In this document: positions 1 to 8,765 of the stretch, in pieces
How positions within the stretch are numbered: position 1 is the first letter of the stretch
Layout of the letters: each line of letters opens with the position of its first letter
From: Nemertoderma westbladi
Lineage: Eukaryota > Xenacoelomorpha > Nemertodermatida > Nemertodermatidae
Reading direction: 5' to 3'
DNA length: 35,262 bases
NCBI GenBank assembly: GCA_032718475.1
Contig: JAUCBJ010004249.1
Coordinates: 1 to 35,262 of the forward strand
Program-made: the position numbers and the translations under genes
Notes under the pieces: generated by a model
Databases searched by the model: none
What the model was told of the DNA's origin: nothing
What the model saw: only the letters and a program-made list of their open reading frames with translations

Positions 1-2270
1 CTGCCTGTGACCGCGTGTCATTCAGGAACCAGCCTATGACCCCGTGTCATACAGGCTCCACCCAGCCTATGACCCCGTGTCATACAGGCTCCAGCCTATG
101 ACCCCGTGCCATACAGGCTCCTTCCTGCCTATGACCCCGTAACATACAGGCTCCAGCCTATGACCCCGTGTCATACAGGCTCCAGCCTATGACCCCGTGC
201 CATACAGGCTCCAGCCTATGACCCCGTGTCATACAGGCTCCAACCTATGACCCCGTGTCATACAGGCTCCAGCCTATGACCCCGTGCCATACAGGCCCCA
301 GCCTATGACCCCGTAACATACAGGCTCCAGCCTATGACCCCGTGTCATACAGGCTCCAACCTATGACCCCGTGTCATACAGGCTCCAGCCTATGACCCCG
401 TGTCATACAGGCTCCAGTCTATGACCCGTATCATACAGACTCCAGCCTATGACCCCGTGTCATACAGGCTCCAGTCTATGACCCGTATCATACAGGCTTC
501 AGTCTATGACCCCGTGTCTTACAGGCTCCAGCCTATGACCCGTATCATACAGGCTCCAGTCTATGACCCCGTGCCATACAGGCCCCAGCCTATGACCCCG
601 TGACATACAGGCTCCAGCCTATGACCCCGTGTCATACAGGCTCCAGCCTATGACCCCGTGTCATACAGGCTCCAGTCTATAACCCCGTGTCTTACAGGCT
701 CCAGCCTATGACCCCGTGTCATACAGGCTCCAGCCTATGACCCCGTGTCATACAGGCTCCAACCTATGACCCCGTGTCATACAGGCTCCAGCCTATGACC
801 CCGTGCCATACAGGCTCCAGCCTATGACCCCGTGTCATACAGGCTCCAGCCTATGACCCCGTGTCATACAGGCTCCAACCTATGACCCCGTGTCATACAG
901 GCTCCAGTCTATGACCCGTATCATACAGGCTCCAGCCTATGACCCCGTGCCATACAGGCTCCAGCCTATGACCCCGTGTCATACAGGCTCCAACCTATGA
1001 CCCCGTGTCATACAGGCTCCAGCCTATGACCCCGTGCCATACAGGCCCCAGCCTATGACCCCGTGTCATACAGGCTCCAGCCTATGACCCCGTGTCATAC
1101 AGGCTCCAGCCTATGACCCCGTGTCATACAGGCTCCAGCCTATGACCCCGTGTCATACAGGCTCCAGTCTATGACCCCGTGTCATACAGGCTCCAGCCTA
1201 TGACCCCGTGTCATACAGGCTCCAGTCTATGTCCCCGTGTCATACAGGCTTCAGTCTATGACCCCGTGTCTTACAGGCTCCAGCCTATGACCCCGTATCA
1301 TACAGGCTCCAGTCTATGACCCCGTGTCTTACAGGCTCCAGTCTATGACCCCGTATCATACAGGCTCCAGTCTATGACCCCGTGTCTTACAGGCTCCAGC
1401 ATATGACCTCGTGTCATACAGGCTCCAGTCTATAACCCCGTGTCTTACAGGCTCCAGTCTATGACACCGTATCATACAGGCTCCAGCCTATGACCCCGTG
1501 TCATACAGGCTCCAGCCTATGACCCCGTGTCATACAGGCTCCAGCCTATGACCCCGTGTCATACAGGCTCCTGCCTATGACCCTGTGTCATACAGGCTCC
1601 GGCCTATGACCCCGTGTCATACAGGCTCCAGCCTATGACCCCGTGTCTTACAGGCTCCAGCCTATGACCCCGTGTCATACAGGCTCCAGCCTATGACCCC
1701 GTGTCATACAGGCTCCAGCCTATGACCCCGTGTCTTACAGGCTCCAGCCTATGACCCCGTGTCATACAGGCTCCAGTCTATGACCCGTATCATACAGGCT
1801 CCAGCCTATGACCCCATACAGGCTCCAGCCTATGACCCCGTGTCATACAGGCTCCAACCTATGACCCCGTGTCATACAGGCTCCAGCCTATGACCCCGTG
1901 TCATACAGGCTCCAGTCTATGACCCGTATCATACAGGCTCCAGCTATGACCCCGTATCATACAGGCTCCAGCCTATGACCCCGTGTCATACAGGCTCCAG
2001 TCTATGACCCCGTGTCTTACAGGCTCCAGTCTATGACCCGTATCATACAGGCTCCAGCCTATGACCCCGTGTCATACAGGCTCCAGCCTATGACCCCGTG
2101 TCATACAGGCTCCAGCCTATGACCCCGTGTCATACAGGCTCCAGCCTATGACCCGGTGTCATACAGACTCCAGCCTATGACCCGGTGTCATACAGGCTCC
2201 AGCCTATGACCCGGTGTCATACAGACTCCAGCCTATGACCCGGTGTCATACAGGCTCCAGTCTATAACCC
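1..2270. repeat. 29-bp minisatellite, about 78 units
   Basis: Tandem 29-bp units fill the window from its left edge. Each has the form TACAGGCTCC-AGCCTATGAC-CCCGTGTCA; some units are 28 bp through loss of one C. Each unit contains a small inverted repeat, TATGAC-CCCGT-GTCATA. Variants (AACC, GTCT, GTAT, GCCA) recur in blocks, so the array grew by duplication of multi-unit segments. Short ORFs through it are artefacts. The last unit passes without a break into the left inverted repeat of the adjoining element at 2253. The left end of the array is outside the window. Confidence 0.95.
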
Positions 2271-2314
2271 CGTAGGAATTTTATATATGAATGAGCTGCC
2301 CTACATAGATGTTT
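2253..2314 (+). repeat. Left terminal inverted repeat of the 2253-3629 element
   Basis: Pairs with 3568-3629 over 62 positions, with a handful of mismatches. Its first 19 bases are a minisatellite unit. Confidence 0.8.
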
Positions 2315-3019
2315 TGTCCAGCTTTGGAACATTTAAAAACATTTGGGTAGACTTCACCAAATGGTTGCACTGGTTTTTTATGGGGTCTTAAACATAGCAA
2401 CGGAGAAAATTGCCATAGCAACAGCTCTTATAGTAGATATGACGAGTTTAAATTTATGAAAGATTTACTATTTTGGATATTCAAAGTTAGCACTATTGAC
2501 AATGTCCTTAGCAACGGGCTTTAAACGGGCGTAATGCATTTACAGTGGTCGTAGCGTCATCGGATCAGAGTCTACCACCAATATATCAAGTCTAAGAAAC
2601 AATATGCACTACTTGCTTGCTTGCAGTTTCCATAGCAAAGGGTATCTTTGGCTACAAACGGGCTATATAGTAGTAGCCGAAGCGTCATTAAATCAACCTC
2701 CACCCCCACTATATCGAGTATAAGGAAAAATATGCAATATGTTTCAGTTTCTAAATGTCATGGCAACTTGGCAGAATTGTTAACAAAGTGCTGTTCATAT
2801 CACTTAACTGTTTTAACTACATAAAAGAGCGCATTTTGAAAGATAAGTGAGGTTTATATGATACGTATATATTTAGAGATATTACATTTGTCATCACCTT
2901 ATGCCCTATAACATTCTTAAATAAATGAAATTACATTGTGTTAAGAATCGCAATTACGACAGTAATCAGTGCACATAACACCGTTAGGCCTACAAGAACA
3001 AGAAAAGTGCGCATGCCAG

Positions 3020-3471
3020 CCGCTAGGGGGCTACATGTCTAAACATTAAATGTCAACAAAAATTCTTTGCTTTTATTCCGTTAAAGGTAAAACTTGGCAG
3101 ATATGTATTAGACCATCAGTTGTATATTTCAAGGGAGGCTACTCCGTCTGCAGTTCTCAAGTCTACCGCTAGAGGGCGAAATGTCTAATTGTGAAATCCT
3201 TCTCTCAATTAGTTTTTTAATAAGCACTTAAATTTGAAACTTGGGAGATGTGTACTATAAAACAGCATGTGTCTTTGTGGGGTCGGTAATCGATCTGCAG
3301 TGCTCCAATCTGCCGCTAGAGTGCGATATATCTAAAAATGATAAGCTTTCTCAAGTCGTTGATCTTAATCCGTTTAAGCAAAATTTTGGCTTGGAATATA
3401 TGTACTTGACCACATGCTGCGACTTTGTAAGGTTGTTCGGCTTGCAGTTCTTCAGTCTACCGCTAGAGGAA
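3020..3471 (+). repeat. Four ~147-bp monomers with a CTCF-like motif
   Basis: The motif CCGCTAGRGGGC or close variants occur at 3020, 3166, 3313 and 3460, spaced 146, 147 and 147 bp. Between them recur diverged blocks such as CTTGGCAGATATGTATTAGACC and CTGCAGTTCTC-AGTCT. The same monomers fill the foldback elements at 5611-7175 and 27426-27957. The first motif, CCGCTAGGGGGC, is the closest to the bilaterian CTCF core. Confidence 0.85.
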
Positions 3472-3567
3472 GCATGTGCCATATATAACATGTCAACCAC
3501 TCTTATATGTCAAAAAAGTATTGTTGAAAGAACTTTATAAATACGAATGCGCTCTTTTATATATACT

Positions 3568-3629
3568 AAACATCTATGTAGGGTAGCTCAGTCATATATA
3601 TAATTCCTACGGAGTCATAGGCTGGAGCC
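3568..3629 (-). repeat. Right terminal inverted repeat of the 2253-3629 element
   Basis: Reverse complement of 2253-2314. It ends in a single inverted satellite unit (GGAGTCATAGGCTGGAGCC); no array follows on this side. Confidence 0.8.
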
Positions 3630-4503
3630 AGTACTACCTTGTTAGTGGATGGCCTCAAGCATTAGAGTATACAGCATAGCAGTAGCGTATAATTAACAAA
3701 TGCACTAACAAGAACAACAGGAAATACATTATAATATTCAGTCAATTATTGGAGTTTTATGGTTATTTGGATTCTCGCCATGTGTTCATGAAATATCTGA
3801 AAACCATATATCAAACAGTTATAAATCATTCCATTATCAGTTGTACACGTACAGTAGTATTATTACAATACACAATACACAGTTGTAGTATCACTGCTAT
3901 AAATTATGTTGGATATTAGTCATTTTGAATGCGGAAATTCACAGGATATTTTTTCGTGATTTTTTATATTATTATTTGTTGTTATTTTTTATGTTGGAAA
4001 ACATTGATTTCAACCTCAATTGAACAATTTATATAAATTGGAAATTATTTAGATTAGAACTAAACAAGGCGTTCTAGTTCTAGAACGCCTTGGAACTAAA
4101 TGATCGGTGCTCCTTTGCATATATTTAGTAATAAAGCACATCAAAAATGCGTGAATACCATTGGCTACATTTAAACCTAACTATAGGCCATAAACAATTA
4201 CCGCTCTGGAATTTGGCACTGTTTCTTGAATATATTTCGCCATTGATTACTCTATAGTTCCTATTTGTGCCAACATTTTATTCCCTTTACCAAATATTCC
4301 TTGCAGCCAAATAAAAGTAATTCATATATATGAAAGCATTATAATGAATCAATTATAGTAGTACATCAAATAATAAACTTTTGTACATCTAAACATACAT
4401 GTAGCATAATGTAGTAGAAATCTTACAAATGTTATACTTTATAGCTTCATATTTACAATCATATTATTGCTTCGACAATTCATATGACTTGTCTACTTGA
4501 TAG
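3630..4503. other. Upstream region of the transporter gene, no gene seen
   Basis: AT-rich sequence of 0.9 kb between the TIR element and the first coding exon. It must hold 5' UTR and/or promoter or a 5' UTR intron, but I see no convincing TATA box or initiator. The only clear structure is the perfect inverted repeat at 4065-4092. The TTGATAG at about 4497-4503 could be a splice acceptor for a 5' UTR exon. Confidence 0.4.
4065..4092. repeat. Perfect 13-bp inverted repeat, 2-base loop
   Basis: Arms CAAGGCGTTCTAG and CTAGAACGCCTTG are separated by TT, about 420 bp upstream of the start codon. It could be a hairpin or a palindromic factor site; no function can be assigned. Confidence 0.8.
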
Positions 4504-4504
4504 A

Positions 4505-4513
4505 ATGGCGTAG
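4505..4513 (+). promoter_or_regulatory. Minimal upstream ORF (Met-Ala-stop)
   Basis: ATG GCG TAG lies two bases before the chosen start codon at 4516 and in a different frame. If transcribed in the mRNA it would be a two-codon uORF. It also supports 4516 as the first in-frame ATG of the transporter. Confidence 0.4.
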
Positions 4514-4515
4514 AA

Positions 4516-4799
4516 ATGAAGGGATACGAAAAAATCGACAAGAAAGACGAAGTGTTGGAGCGGAGTTTGGTGCAAAAACTAGCCCTCTTCCCGAAGCAAG
4601 TTCTGTTCATATTGGGGAACGAGTTCTGTGAACGATTCTCCTACTATGGGATGAAAGCGGTGCTCACGCTCTACTTTACACAAGTGCTGCTTTTTACACC
4701 GGATTACGCTACCGCTGTCTACCACGCATTCGCAATGGCATGCTACTTCACTCCCATCCTCGGGGCAATGGTGGCCGACGCGTGGCTCGGCAAGTACAA
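4516..4799 (+). CDS. SLC15A1/SLC15A2-like: SLC15 peptide transporter, exon 1 (N-terminus, TM1-2)
   Basis: First coding exon of a proton-coupled di/tripeptide transporter (POT/PTR2 family of the major facilitator superfamily, PEPT1/PEPT2 type), which imports small peptides across the plasma membrane. It encodes residues 1-94 plus two bases. A hydrophilic ~22-residue N-terminus leads into TM1, which carries the family signature ExxERFxYYG (E36, E39, R40, F41, Y43, Y44, G45). The YHAF segment (His70) aligns by eye with the catalytically important His57 of mammalian PEPT1. The segment CYFTPILGAMVADAWLGKYK is typical of the TM2/loop region. The donor is AA|GTAAGT, phase 2; it joins 5184 to give GKYK-TIFYIS. 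The start is the first in-frame ATG and gives a normal-length N-terminus. PEPT1 and PEPT2 cannot be told apart here. Confidence 0.93.
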
Positions 4800-5183
4800 G
4801 TAAGTTAAACAGGATGCAATCCCTTGGTAAATAATACAATACTTTCGTTCGATAGTACGCGCGGTGGGATGTCAAGGTCAACATAAGCAGCACCAGCTGG
4901 ATAAAATCTGAGTCACCAATGTTTTCTTCTGATATATTGGGCGTCACCGGATACAATAAAGGCAGCCCAAATCCTAATTAATCAAATTGAACTCTATACC
5001 CATTGTCCCTTCATGCCAATGGCAACAAATCGGCCACGCTATGTATTAGATTTGAGCCACATGACAAAGTTAGAGTTCCATAAGTGCATTAATTACGGTT
5101 TCTACCGCACTATCAAACACTAACACTTTTTTGTTCGTTGCTTTTCATTCACATTCAACGTGAAATTATTTGTTTTATTCCAG
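4800..5183 (+). other. Intron 1
   Basis: A 384-bp GT-AG intron (GTAAGT ... TATTCCAG) with no repeat or other feature recognised. The antisense ORF across its left part overlaps exon 1 and is a shadow. Confidence 0.85.
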
Positions 5184-5542
5184 GACGATATTCTACATTT
5201 CAATCATCTACGCAGCTGGCAATGTAGTAATGGCAGTGACTTCTATTGATGCGGTGGGGAACAGTCAGGCTTGGGGCCCCGCTATTGGACTGGCGCTAAT
5301 CGCTTTAGGGACAGGCGGAATTAAACCTTGTGTGGCGGCCTTTGGGGGAGATCAGTTCGCCGCTGATCAAGCTGATATTCTCGCCATATTCTTCTCATTG
5401 TTTTACTTCGCAATCAACGCAGGCAGTCTTGTCAGCACTTTTATTACGCCAATTTTTCGAAGTGACGTGGAATGTTTTGGTGCTGACGACTGTTACCCAT
5501 TAGCATTTGGAGTGCCGGCAGTATTAATGGTCGTAGCTTTAG
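5184..5542 (+). CDS. SLC15A1/SLC15A2-like: SLC15 peptide transporter, exon 2 (TM3-TM6 region)
   Basis: Encodes about residues 95-214. It contains the first PTR2 family signature (GTGGIKPCVAAFGGDQF) and the second (FYFAINAGSL), both diagnostic for POT transporters. Further on, CYPLAFGVPAVLMVVAL closely resembles the mammalian PEPT1 segment at the same place. The acceptor TTCCAG|G completes Lys95. The exon ends TTTAG|GTAAGT in phase 1, an excellent donor. The last 16 exon bases plus this donor are the founder sequence of the 23-bp minisatellite that fills most of intron 2. Confidence 0.95.
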
Positions 5543-5610
5543 GTAAGTTATGGTTGTTACTTTAGCTAAGTTATGTTCATTGGTTTCTTAGTTAAGTTAC
5601 GGCGTTGCCT
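5543..5610 (+). repeat. Start of the 23-bp minisatellite at the exon 2 donor
   Basis: Immediately after exon 2 the junction sequence is repeated in degenerate form: ATGGTTGTTACTTTAG-CTAAGTT, then a diverged 26-bp unit, then ACGGCGTTGCCTTG, where a foldback element interrupts. An uninterrupted version of the same piece (GGCGTTGCCTTGGGTAAGTA) exists at about 9692-9711, which shows the pre-insertion state. Confidence 0.85.
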
Positions 5611-5687
5611 TGTGGGGCGAGCCACGAAGTTGGCGGAGCCTTAGCGAATTGACACTGTTAGGGGGTGGGTCAATTTATGCAAATAGT

Positions 5688-5753
5688 TGTCGTCGTCGTC
5701 GTCGTCGTCGTTGTCGTCGTCGTCGTTGTCGTCGTCGTCGTTGTCGTCGTCGT
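5688..5753 (+). repeat. (GTC)n trinucleotide tract in the left arm
   Basis: GTC triplets broken by occasional GTT. A shorter version occurs at the same place in the other copy (about 27503-27549), and ACGACGAC in its right arm, so the tract belongs to the inverted repeat. Confidence 0.9.
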
Positions 5754-5879
5754 TACGATTTTGACATGCTAATAACTTTGTCGGATTTAAAGCTGCCAAG
5801 TTGAAAATTTGTAGGTATCAATATGAGCAAAAGTTGAGATTTTTGAGAGACTTTCAGACACCATCAGTGCAATGGTCTC

Positions 5880-7072
5880 CCGCTAGAGGGCCACATGTCT
5901 AAACATTAAATGGCCACCCATTTCTTTGCTTTTAATCCGTTTAAGCTGAAACTTGGGAAGTATGTACTAGACCATTAGCTGTAAATTTCAAAGGAGGCTA
6001 ATCTGTCTGCAGTTCTCCAGTCTGCCGCTAGAGGGCGAAATGTCCCGAATGTGAAATTATTCTTCCATTTAGTTGTTTATGATCTGATTACGCTGAAACT
6101 TGTCATATATGTACTAGATGACATCCTGAGTCTTTGTGTGGATTGTAATCGGTCCGAAGTTTTCCAGTCTGCCGGTAGAGGGCCACATGTCTAAACATTC
6201 AATGGCCACCCATTTCTTTGCTTTTAATCCGTTTAAGCTGAAACTTGGGAAGTATGTACTAGACCATTAGCTGTAAATTTCAAAGGAGGCTAATCTGTCT
6301 GCAGTTCTCCAGTCTGCCGCTAGAGGGCGAAATGTCCCGAATGTGAAATTATTCTTCCATTTAGTTGTTTATGATCTGATTACGCTGAAACTTGTCATAT
6401 ATGTACTAGATGACATCCTGAGTCTTTGTGTGGATTGTAATCGGTCCGAAGTTTTCCAGTCTGCCGGTAGAGGGCCACATGTCTAAACATTAAATGGCCA
6501 CCCATTTCTTTGCTTTTAATCCGTTTAAGCTGAAACTTGGGAAGTATGTACTAGACCATTAGCTGTAAATTTCAAAGGAGGCTAATCTGTCTGCAGTTCT
6601 CCAGTCTGCCGCTAGAGGGCGAAATGTCCCGAATGTGAAATTATTCTTCCATTTAGTTGTTTATGATCTGATTACGCTGAAACTTGTCATATATGTACTA
6701 GAAGACATCCTAAGTCTTTGTGTGGACAGTAATCGGTCCGGAGTTTTCGAGTCTGCCGCTAGAGGGCGAAATGTAGGAAAGTGATAACCTTCGCGAATTC
6801 CTTGATCTTAATCTATTTAAGCTGAATTTTGGAATATACAGTACCGGTATGTACTAGACCACATGCCTCGTCTTTGTGAGGAAGGTGATCGATCCGTAGT
6901 TCTTTAATATACCGCTAGAGGGCTAAATGTATGAAAGTGAAAACCTTCCAACATTTCGTTATTTATGATCCGTCAATCGGAAACTTGGTAGATATGTAAT
7001 AGACCATAGGCTGTGGCTTTGTAGGGAAACTAATCCTTCCTTCTTCAGTTACCCAGTCTCCCGCTAGAGGGT
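5880..7072 (+). repeat. Nine ~147-bp monomers with CTCF-like motif, partly a 292-bp higher-order repeat
   Basis: CCGCTAGAGGGC or CCGGTAGAGGGC starts at 5880, 6025, 6172, 6317, 6464, 6609, 6756, 6912 and 7061. Spacing alternates 145 and 147 up to 6756, then 156 and 149. Two monomer types alternate: one continues CCACATGTCTAAACATT, the other GAAATGTCCCGAATG. The A+B pair is repeated three times with almost no divergence. All motifs face the same way. Confidence 0.9.
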
Positions 7073-7175
7073 TAACGTTTTCCGGGAAAATCTTCTCCTA
7101 TGTTTTTATAATCCTTTCGAGTTGATACTTAGCATTAACTCATTTCACGTGCTGCGCGAAGGCCCCACTTCGTGT

Positions 7176-8113
7176 GTAAGTAATGGTCGTTGCTTTAGTT
7201 AAGTTATGGTTGTTACTTTAGGTAAGTTTTGGTTGTTACTTTATGTAAGTCATGGCAGTTGCTTTAGGTAAGTTATGGTTGTTACTTTATTAAGTTATGG
7301 TTGTTGCTTTAGATAAGTTGTAGACTTTGCTTTAGGTAAGTTGTGGACTTTGCGTTAGGTAAGTTATGGTTGTTGCTTTATCTAAGTTATGGTTGTTACT
7401 TTAGGTAAGTTTTGGTTTTTACTTTAGGTAAGTTATGGTTGTTGCTTTATGTAAGTCATGGCAGTTGCTTTAGGTAAGTTATGGTTGTTACTTTATGTAA
7501 GTTATAGGTTGTTGCTTTAGGTAAGTTGTGGACTTTGCGTTAGGTAAGTTATGGTTGTTGCTTTATGTAAGTTATGGTTGTTGCTTTAGGTAAGTTATGG
7601 TTGTTGCTTTAGGTAAGTTGTGGACTTTGCTTTAGGTAAGTTGTGGACTTTGCGTTAGGTAAGTTATGGTTGTTGCTTTATGTAAGTCATGGCAGTTGCT
7701 TTAGGTAAGTTATGGTTGTTACTTTATTAAGTTATGGTTGTTGCTTTAGATAAGTTGTCGACTTTGCTTTAGGTAAGTTGTGGACTTTGCGTTAGGTAAG
7801 TTATGGTTGTTGCTTTATGTAAGTTATGGTTGTTACTTTAGGTAAGTTTTGGTTGTTACTTTAGGTAAGTTATGGTTGTTGCTTTATGTAAGTCATGGCA
7901 GTTGCTTTAGGTAAGTTATGGTTGTTACTTTATGTAAGTTATGGTTGTTGCTTTAGATAAGTTGTAGACTTTGCTTTAGGTAAGTTGTGGACTTTGCGTT
8001 AGGTAAGTTAGGGTTGTTGCTTTATGTAAGTTATGGTTGTTGCTTTAGGTAAGTTATGGTTGTTGCTTTAGGTAGGTTATGGTTGTTGCTTTAGGTAAGT
8101 TATAGTCAGTTAT
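7176..8113 (+). repeat. 23-bp minisatellite, block 1 (copies of the exon 2 splice donor)
   Basis: Units ATGGTTGTTGCTTTAG + GTAAGTT in tandem, about 40 copies, with variants (GTGGACTTTGC, CATGGCAGTTGC, TATGTAAGTT). The first 16 bases match the last 16 bases of exon 2 with two changes and the remainder matches the first bases of intron 2. Confidence 0.95.
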
Positions 8114-8765
8114 AGTTAAAGTTAGAGTTGAGGGCGCCGCAGGTCTTCGGTGCGACGTGGGGATACGGGGTGCGCTAAACCCACAGACCCAGGCGTTGAT
8201 AGACGTTCGGGTTTTCAACCTTGACACCGGGTCCTATGTGGGTCGCACCCCAATGTCTGTCCTCGAGTCGGCCGAAGACCAAAAGAAGCGGCTGTAAGCG
8301 GAAGCAGTGACGGCACGACGGGGCGACTTATCTTCGTTTGTTGCGTCCTGTGACGGCGTACTCGCTCCGCAGGCGAACCACCTCCTCCGTATCTTGGCTG
8401 ATAGGCTGCACCGTTCCTTGGGGCGACCTATCAGCACCACGATGGGCTGGGTCCGAACTCGCGTCCAGTTCGCGATAATTCGCGGGGCCTCCCATTGTCT
8501 ACGGGGCTCGCGGGTGAAGTGGAAAAGTGGGCAGGGGTTTGAGGACGGTGCTGGGCTGCCAAGCAGTATTTAGAACAGCATTGGAGCCATGGCTGTACTG
8601 GTAGGCCTACTGTAATACTTTTATTAGTGTTTATTTCTATATTATTTTAAATGTTGCTAGGATACACTGTGGAAACAGCTGGTGCGGTGGCGGGTTTGCT
8701 ATAGTTGTTTTGGTTTAATGTGCTATTATGTGTTTTTTATGTTAGTATACTGGGTATCGAAAAAC
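8114..8765 (+). mobile_element. Decayed retroelement 3' fragment inserted in the minisatellite
   Basis: A 650-bp GC-rich island within the AT-rich array. In one frame it reads DVRVFNLDTGSYVGRTP, an in-frame TAA (8295-8297), then up to 8573 the blocks FVASCDGVLAPQA, MGWVRTRVQFAII, CLRGSRVKW and DGAGLP. This order of short motifs (D..SY..P..VLE, FV.S.DG.L, AI.RA..C.RGSR, DGAGL) is one I recall from the C-terminal tails of many uncharacterised eukaryotic reverse-transcriptase proteins; the clade is uncertain. The last ~190 bp are AT-rich, as in a 3' UTR. The array resumes at AAGTTATAGG, resembling the AAGTTATAG before the insertion. Confidence 0.45.

Larger units (their letters stand above)
2253..3629. 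mobile_element. TIR element whose outer end is a minisatellite unit
   Basis: A 1.38-kb non-autonomous element bounded by 62-bp imperfect inverted repeats (2253-2314 and 3568-3629). The inner 43 bp of each arm start at GTAGGAATT and end at CATAGATGTTT. The outer 19 bp of each arm are a unit of the minisatellite that lies to the left. No transposase ORF is visible; the 99-codon ORF at 3241-3540 runs through repeat monomers and is probably chance. The interior carries four ~147-bp monomers. A target-site duplication could not be identified because the left flank is the satellite itself. Confidence 0.7.
5611..7175. mobile_element. Foldback/TIR element, copy 1, with expanded interior
   Basis: Shares its left end (TGTGGGGCGAGCCACGAAG onward, with a GTC-rich tract) and right end (GCTGCGCGAAG-CCCCACTTCGTGT) with the copy at 27426-27957. 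In this copy the right arm has lost its inner part. The interior consists of nine ~147-bp monomers, three pairs of which form a nearly identical 292-bp higher-order repeat. It sits inside the 23-bp minisatellite; no clear target-site duplication. No transposase is encoded, so it is non-autonomous. Confidence 0.8.

Noticed and set aside
1-2270. CRISPR-like array
   Set aside because: Units are directly adjacent without unique spacers and the genome is eukaryotic; it is a minisatellite.
3241-3540. 99-codon ORF
   Set aside because: It lies across diverged 147-bp monomers, starts without context and resembles no family.
4579-4956. 125-codon minus-strand ORF
   Set aside because: Antisense shadow of conserved transporter exon 1.
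5610-5804. Arg-rich ORF through the GTC tract (also at 27347-27601)
   Set aside because: It is the inverted-repeat arm of a foldback element; the ORF exists only because of the trinucleotide repeat.
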